64,000 nt of DNA from positions 124,001 to 188,000 of the forward strand of contig NZ_JAGTAS010000051.1 in the NCBI RefSeq assembly GCF_025685425.1. The letters run 5' to 3'. The notes below the pieces were generated by a model that saw only the letters and a list, made by a program, of their open reading frames with translations, was not told the DNA's origin and searched no databases. The translations under genes and the position numbers were made by a program. Of this stretch, positions 59,137 to 64,000 are shown one piece after another (position 1 is the stretch's first letter; every line of letters begins with the position of its first letter). The stretch is from Terriglobus albidus (lineage in GTDB: Bacteria; Acidobacteriota; Terriglobia; Terriglobales; Acidobacteriaceae).

Positions 59137-60438
59137 CTACTTCACGATGGAAATGCCCAGGTCGCGGGAGCTTATGCTGCCTGAGGTCGGCCGCCGCGGC
59201 TTGTCGCGATACATGCGGTCATCAGCGAACCGCAGAAGTTCCGCAACCGTAAAGGCGTCCTGAGGAAAGACCGCTGCACCGACCGCGGCTTCAACGTGAA
59301 ACGTATGTCCCTGCACCTCATAGTCTCTGGCTCCGGCTCGCCGCATCGCATCCACTAACCGGTCCATGGGCTGGCCCCGGACGATATCCCCGACGACCAC
59401 CACGAATTCGTCGCCGCCATACCGCGCCAGTGTATCGGCAGCCCGTACCGCCTTCTTCAGCTCCTCCACAAACTGACACAGGATCTGGTCGCCGGCGGCG
59501 TGGCCGAGAGTATCGTTCACCCGTTTGAAGCCATTGAGATCCAGCATGATGACCGCCGCACTGCTTCCGTTTCTCTCCGCCCGGGCCATCGCCTGGGCCA
59601 GTCTGTCTTCCAGCAGACGGCGATTGGGCAGACCGGTCAGGTCGTCATGCAACGCCAACGAATGACTGTGGGCGATCTGTTCATCGAGCAGGACCATCAG
59701 CATGCCGACCATGATGATGAACTTCTGCAGGTCCCAGAACCGGCTCATGATAGGTCCCCAGAACCCGTGGTCACTCACGAAGGGATGCGTGCCGAAACAG
59801 AGGGCCCAGAGAGTGAATCCCGCCACGATGGCGAGTTTGCCGGCGCCGCCGCGCTCCAGAGACTGGTGCATGCTGATAGCGGCGGCAAGAAACAGAGTCG
59901 CCAGCAGCCAGTACACGGCGGAACGGACCTGGTGCGTATACAGAAAGCCGATCGCCGGTCCCCAGATGAGAATGCGGAAGACGAGATAGGTTCCCAGGCG
60001 GCTGGACAGGCTGCTGCGAAAGATGGTCGCCATCAGTGCACCGGTGACCAGCGCAAAAGCACAACATGCGTAGTAAGGAACCAGGCTGTCGCGATATTCC
60101 GCACCGTACATCGTAGTGATAACCACAATGGGAAGTACGTTGACCGCGTGCACCACAAACCGGGTGATCCAGGGAATTGCGTTCCGGTGCGCGCTGTAGA
60201 CAAAGATCGTTCCGGCGATCACATAGGAGTCCAGCGCAACGACGTGGAGGAACCGGTGATAAGGAGCGTGGTGCTCGTAAAACATCCGCGCCAGGCATTC
60301 CACGAAGATCCAGAGCATGCCGATCAGCCACAGCCGCACCCGTTCCTGGGGGTGACGACGTCGAAAGACCTCCAGCAGCGCGATCAGCGTTACCAGGGCA
60401 ACTGTATCCGGAATGAGTTGGGCATTCAGCATCAGCAC
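59137..60438 (-). CDS. Membrane-bound GGDEF diguanylate cyclase
   Basis: A 433-residue protein with about seven N-terminal membrane helices (to roughly residue 250) and a cytoplasmic GGDEF domain. RYGGDEFVVVV is the active-site loop, DDLTGLPNRRLLEDRL the start of the domain, and RAADTLARYGGDEF carries the RxxD inhibitory site at the right distance, so it should be subject to product inhibition, unlike the GAF-GGDEF protein at 4.6 kb. It probably senses a membrane or small-molecule cue. The gene is convergent with plsX. Confidence 0.9.
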   Translation of the reverse strand: MLMLNAQLIPDTVALVTLIALLEVFRRRHPQERVRLWLIGMLWIFVECLARMFYEHHAPYHRFLHVVALDSYVIAGTIFVYSAHRNAIPWITRFVVHAVNVLPIVVITTMYGAEYRDSLVPYYACCAFALVTGALMATIFRSSLSSRLGTYLVFRILIWGPAIGFLYTHQVRSAVYWLLATLFLAAAISMHQSLERGGAGKLAIVAGFTLWALCFGTHPFVSDHGFWGPIMSRFWDLQKFIIMVGMLMVLLDEQIAHSHSLALHDDLTGLPNRRLLEDRLAQAMARAERNGSSAAVIMLDLNGFKRVNDTLGHAAGDQILCQFVEELKKAVRAADTLARYGGDEFVVVVGDIVRGQPMDRLVDAMRRAGARDYEVQGHTFHVEAAVGAAVFPQDAFTVAELLRFADDRMYRDKPRRPTSGSISSRDLGISIVK

Positions 60439-60543
60439 ATGCGCTCAGCAGGCTGGTCCTGCTATGCCGTACCCGAAAAGCTTACCTTACGCCGATAGCT
60501 CGATCTTGCCCTTCCATCGAAGCAATCCGGGTCTCAATCCCTT

Positions 60544-61125
60544 TTAGGGAAGATAGGCGACGCTCAATCCTTTTCCGATGGGTATGACAGTATGGGCAAC
60601 GCCGGGTAACTCGTCGACACGCCGGAGATAGTCCCGAATTTGATCTGGATGGGAGAGCGCATTATCGGCGAGCAACAGGGCGGGGCGAGACAACTTCGGC
60701 AACAGCAGATCGAGTTGAGCGGGAGCACTGATACGGTCGGCGTCGAAGAACACACAGTCGTATGGGCCGGACAGAGCTGCGACGATCTCGGTCGCCTCGC
60801 CCAGCTTCCAATCCACATGATCTGACAAACCTGCTTCGGCAATATTTGTCTTTGCCTTCGCCTGCTTGACGGAATCACGCTCAATCGTCGTCACCCGTCC
60901 ACCGTGTTCCTGGAGCACGGACGCGATACAGATCGTGCTGTAGCCGGTGGATGTGCCGATCTCCAGGACATTGTGCACGCGAGAGAGTTTGAGAAGGAGC
61001 GAAAGGAGGGACCCCGTCTCAGGTTCGAGATTGAGCCACTTCCGGGCGTGCTCTGACTCGCGATTGTCGTTCTCTGCCCCTTCCGCTTCGATTCGTTTCA
61101 AAACACTCAATGTCAAGGGGTTCAT
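60544..61125 (-). CDS. SAM-dependent O-methyltransferase
   Basis: A 193-residue enzyme of the catechol O-methyltransferase-like family (methyltransferase family 3). NVLEIGTSTGYSTICIASVL is SAM motif I, VTTIERDSVKQAKAK the second strand and YDCVFFDADR the metal-binding motif, with LLLADNAL the post-motif strand. The methyl acceptor is unknown. The ATG at 61125 was preferred to one seven codons upstream from alignment with the family start. It is divergent from the flavoprotein gene that follows. Confidence 0.88.
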   Translation of the reverse strand: MNPLTLSVLKRIEAEGAENDNRESEHARKWLNLEPETGSLLSLLLKLSRVHNVLEIGTSTGYSTICIASVLQEHGGRVTTIERDSVKQAKAKTNIAEAGLSDHVDWKLGEATEIVAALSGPYDCVFFDADRISAPAQLDLLLPKLSRPALLLADNALSHPDQIRDYLRRVDELPGVAHTVIPIGKGLSVAYLP

Positions 61126-61220
61126 GCGCGATCGACCTCGGCGCAATGGTACACGGCATCGAGAACAAACAAAGCTCTGCGGTACGATAGGGCGGCCCTA
61201 GTAATCTGGGAGCGAAATCT

Positions 61221-62483
61221 ATGAACGACATTGATGTGATTGTGGTGGGCGCCGGTCCGTCCGGGTCCACAGCTGCCAAATGCCTTGGCGAGGCCGGCGT
61301 GCGTGTGCTCGTGTTGGAAAAAGCCGACACCTTCCCCCGTGAAAAGCCCTGCGGAGGCGGCCTCTCTGCTCGCATGCTGACACGCTTTCCGTATGTCAGA
61401 GACGTCCTCTCCGAGATCGGCACCAATCCTATCCGTCGTGTCTACCTGGAGTCGCCCGACGGCACCGGCGTGACCTGGGAACAAGCCGATCCCATCATGT
61501 ACCTGATACGCCGCTGGGAGTTCGACGCTGCTCTCTTCCGGCGCGCCCAGGCAGTGGCGCCGGTGGAGCTGGGCGTCACGGTCCGGGCATTACGCGTTTT
61601 CGCGGAAGGTATTGAGCTCGAAGCCACGGATGGCCGCATCTTCCGCGCAAAGATGGTTCTGGGCTGCGACTCGGCTAACTCGGTCATCGCACGCCACAGT
61701 GGCCTGCGTGTCGGAGACATCCGTTCCGAATACGCTGTCGACATGATGGAGGAGACGCCCGTCACCCGACTGCAGGCAGCGCGGCCTGATACGGTTTCGC
61801 TTTTCCTCACGCTGACCAAGACCTTCGGCTACGGCTACATCTTCCCCAAAACCGACCACTGTAACCTCGGGTTCGGGTGCAAGCTCGATTACTACCTGGA
61901 AGAGCTGCGCGGCAAAGGCAAAGAGCATCATGCCGCCTGGGTGGAAGAGATGAAGCAGAAGGGCTTCGTCACCGGCGAGACACAGAAGGACGGCTATAAG
62001 GCATTCCCGATTCCTGTCGGCGGTCCGCTGGCGAAGACCTATACGCACCGCGTTCTTCTGGCAGGCGACGCCGGCGGATTCGTCAATGCCTTCACCGCCG
62101 AAGGGATCTTCTACGCGATGACCTCGGGAGCTCTGGCTGCCGAAGCGGCGATCGCCGCCATTCAAGCCGATGACTTCTCCGAAGCGCAGTTGAAGAGCTA
62201 CGAACGCGCATGGAAGGCGGAGGTCGGCGGCGAACTCGAACATGCGGTCGATATTCAGCGCCGTCTGTTCAACGACTCCGGCCGAATTGACCAGATCGTG
62301 CGCGCCGCCGAGCGCGATAAAGACCTTCTGCGGCTTCTTATCGGCTACAGCATGGGCGCAGTCCGCTATGAGGAGCTGCGGAACTACATGGCAGCCTCTG
62401 CGTTGCCCAAGTGGGTGATGAGCAAGGTCATCTCTGTCTTTCGCTTTGGCTCGAAAGACAAGCCAACCGTATCCAGCGTCTAA
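61221..62483 (+). CDS. Geranylgeranyl reductase family FAD-dependent protein
   Basis: A 420-residue flavoprotein. DVIVVGAGPSGSTAAKCLGE is the FAD-binding Rossmann motif, EKPCGGGLSARML the family-specific segment near the flavin, and LLAGDAGGFVNAFTAEGIFY the GD motif. Relatives reduce geranylgeranyl chains in archaeal lipids, chlorophyll or isoprenoid quinones; in this organism an isoprenoid or unsaturated lipid is the likely substrate, but it is not identified. Its stop overlaps the start of the serine hydrolase gene by one base. Confidence 0.88.
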   Translation: MNDIDVIVVGAGPSGSTAAKCLGEAGVRVLVLEKADTFPREKPCGGGLSARMLTRFPYVRDVLSEIGTNPIRRVYLESPDGTGVTWEQADPIMYLIRRWEFDAALFRRAQAVAPVELGVTVRALRVFAEGIELEATDGRIFRAKMVLGCDSANSVIARHSGLRVGDIRSEYAVDMMEETPVTRLQAARPDTVSLFLTLTKTFGYGYIFPKTDHCNLGFGCKLDYYLEELRGKGKEHHAAWVEEMKQKGFVTGETQKDGYKAFPIPVGGPLAKTYTHRVLLAGDAGGFVNAFTAEGIFYAMTSGALAAEAAIAAIQADDFSEAQLKSYERAWKAEVGGELEHAVDIQRRLFNDSGRIDQIVRAAERDKDLLRLLIGYSMGAVRYEELRNYMAASALPKWVMSKVISVFRFGSKDKPTVSSV

Positions 62484-63895
62484 TGGAAAAACCGATGCCG
62501 ATACAGACAAGAACCTACGGAACTCTCGCCGCGGCGGCGCTGTGGACCCTCTGCGCGGCTTTGCCTGCACAGGAGATCTCACCGGAGCTTAAGCAGAAGA
62601 TCGACGAGACCACGCAGAAGGTGCTGAAGGATACCGGCGTCCCCTCGGCCTCGATCGGCATTGTGAAAGACGGTGCGATCGTCTACACGACTGCCTTCGG
62701 AAAATCGCGCCTCGACATCAACGCTGATGCCATGCCGGAGATGGCTTATGCCATTGGCTCTATCAGTAAGCAGTTCACCGCGGCATGCATCCTGCTGCTG
62801 CAGGAGGAAGGCAAGCTCAAGCTCGACGATCCGGTGGCGAAGTGGTTTCCGGAGCTGACTCGCGCGAAGGACATCACCCTGCGCAACCTGCTGACGCATA
62901 CCTCCGGTTACTCCGACTACGCTCCGCAGGATTACACCATTCCCGAATGGACCAAGCCCGGTGATCCGCTCAAGCTGGTCCAGACCTGGGCCGGGAAGCC
63001 GCTGGATTTCGAGCCGGGAACGAAGTGGCAGTACTCGAACACCAACTTCGTTCTCGCGGGTCTGATCGTGGAAAAAGCGAGCGGGATGAAGTTCGCCGAC
63101 TTCCGCCGTCAGCGCATCCTGGAACCGCTGCATATGCAGCATGTGCTCGATCTCAATACCGATCAGGCTCAGTTACGGGTTGCCGGCTACTTCCGCAATG
63201 CACTTGGTCCACTGCGCAAGGCTACTCTGGAAGCTCCCGGCTGGTACTTCGCCGATGGCGACCTGGCGATGCCGGTAGAAGACCTGCTGACCTGGGATAT
63301 CAGCGTGATGAACCAGACGCTGCTCAAGCCGGAGAGCTATCGTGAACTGACCACCAGCTTCAAGCTGAAGGACGGCACCGACACCCACTATGGCCTGGGA
63401 ATCGCCGTCGGCGATCGCAACGGACATCACGTCGTCTCGCACACCGGCGAGGTCGGCGGCTTCGTTGCCTCCAACAGCGTTTTCCCGAATGAGAAGATCG
63501 CCATTGCCGTCCTTACCAACCAGGAGGCCAGTTCCGCCGCCGGTGCGATTGCGCGCGGCATCGCCGGCGCCTTGCTGCCGCCAGGACCGAACGCTGCCGC
63601 CGGCCCTGAAACCCAGGTGAAGACCATCCTTGCCGGCCTGCAGCAGGGCAAGATCGACCGCTCACTCTTTACCGGCAACGCCAACTTTTATTTCAATCAG
63701 GAGGCACTGGATGACTTTTCCTCCAGCCTCGGCCCCCTGGGTGAGGTGAAGTCTGTCGTCAAGCAGGACGAAAGCCTGCGAGGAGGCATGACTCTGCGTA
63801 TTTTCGCGGTGACCTTTGCCGGAGGCAAAGAGGTCAGGCTGTCCACGTTCACCACCACCGACGGCAAACTGGAGCAGTTCCTGATTATTCCGTGA
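62483..63895 (+). CDS. Secreted serine hydrolase, class C beta-lactamase fold
   Basis: A 470-residue exported protein. A signal peptide (ALWTLCAALPAQ) precedes a beta-lactamase/DD-peptidase domain with the SxxK motif in IGSISKQFTA, the YxN motif in WQYSNTNFVL and an H-T-G motif in VVSHTGEVGGF. A C-terminal domain of about 110 residues follows. Acidobacteria have many such proteins; substrates may be peptidoglycan fragments, D-amino peptides or esters. It overlaps the preceding flavoprotein gene by one base (TAATG), so they form one operon. Confidence 0.88.
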   Translation: MEKPMPIQTRTYGTLAAAALWTLCAALPAQEISPELKQKIDETTQKVLKDTGVPSASIGIVKDGAIVYTTAFGKSRLDINADAMPEMAYAIGSISKQFTAACILLLQEEGKLKLDDPVAKWFPELTRAKDITLRNLLTHTSGYSDYAPQDYTIPEWTKPGDPLKLVQTWAGKPLDFEPGTKWQYSNTNFVLAGLIVEKASGMKFADFRRQRILEPLHMQHVLDLNTDQAQLRVAGYFRNALGPLRKATLEAPGWYFADGDLAMPVEDLLTWDISVMNQTLLKPESYRELTTSFKLKDGTDTHYGLGIAVGDRNGHHVVSHTGEVGGFVASNSVFPNEKIAIAVLTNQEASSAAGAIARGIAGALLPPGPNAAAGPETQVKTILAGLQQGKIDRSLFTGNANFYFNQEALDDFSSSLGPLGEVKSVVKQDESLRGGMTLRIFAVTFAGGKEVRLSTFTTTDGKLEQFLIIP

Positions 63896-63939
63896 TGTGG
63901 CCATGGATCTTTTACTGGACATTCCAGGATAGGGAGCAT

Positions 63940-63960
63940 CAGGCAGGGAACGCCTGCCTG
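63940..63960 (+). terminator. Hairpin after the serine hydrolase gene
   Basis: CAGGCAGG, a GAACG loop and CCTGCCTG form an 8-bp stem 45 bases after the stop codon. There is no T tract, so it may be a weak terminator or an RNA end stabiliser. Confidence 0.45.
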
Positions 63961-64000
63961 CGGTCTTGAATCAAACCCTTTAGAAGTAGAAGGAGCGGCG

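Overview
The window looks like chromosomal DNA of a soil Acidobacteriota, most likely Terriglobia/Acidobacteriaceae (relatives of Terriglobus, Granulicella or Edaphobacter). The reasons are a G+C-rich genome with short operons, a very large Oar-type TonB-dependent receptor with an N-terminal carboxypeptidase-regulatory-like domain, many secreted hydrolases (M61, M28, GH3, GH30, beta-lactamase-fold), and intergenic spaces filled with palindromic repeats. This is inference from gene content; no database search was possible.

Layout. 1-10.7 kb: housekeeping and small conserved genes (trpS start, site-2 protease, SIMPL protein, moaA, GAF-GGDEF cyclase, a large protein with a nuclease-like C terminus, an M61 peptidase, yggX), ending at tRNA-Pro(GGG). 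10.86-13.55 kb: an AT-richer, gene-poor segment directly after the tRNA, with short protein-like ORFs and no recognisable integrase; it reads as a decayed or minimal genomic island. 13.5-16 kb: an MFS transporter and a secreted protein. 16-28.4 kb: a carbohydrate locus on the minus strand (beta-helix protein, GH3, type B carboxylesterase, GH30, TonB-dependent receptor, LacI regulator), with a promoter and two LacI-type palindromes in front of the receptor gene. 28.5-34 kb: small secreted proteins and an operon of lipoprotein, NRAMP-like transporter and outer-membrane barrel. 34-46 kb: aminotransferase, dut, purL-purF, purD-DinB-RidA, rsmI with a degenerate M50/CBS protein, rsmD, maf. 46-54.7 kb: M20 and C26 peptidases, DedA, mogA, TonB-like protein, a 42-residue membrane peptide, miaA, a small membrane protein and a molybdopterin oxidoreductase. 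55-64 kb: M28 peptidase, yceD-rpmF-plsX, a second diguanylate cyclase, an O-methyltransferase, a geranylgeranyl-reductase-like flavoprotein and a serine hydrolase.

How genes work together. The 16-28 kb block looks like a regulated uptake and degradation unit for a beta-linked glucan, possibly fungal or microbial wall glucan. moaA and mogA supply steps of molybdenum-cofactor synthesis, and a Moco enzyme is encoded at 52-54 kb. purL, purF and purD belong to de novo purine synthesis. yceD-rpmF-plsX is the usual link of ribosome and phospholipid genes.

The most unusual feature is the intergenic DNA. There are period-7 arrays (CTAGCAA/CCAGCAA type), period-8 arrays (ATTCAACN type) and composite palindromic modules whose stems differ between copies but stay self-complementary. 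Several genes end with a stop codon that lies inside or against one of these short arrays, and one protein appears to have an array translated into its N terminus. No CRISPR array, rRNA gene or recognisable transposase was seen.
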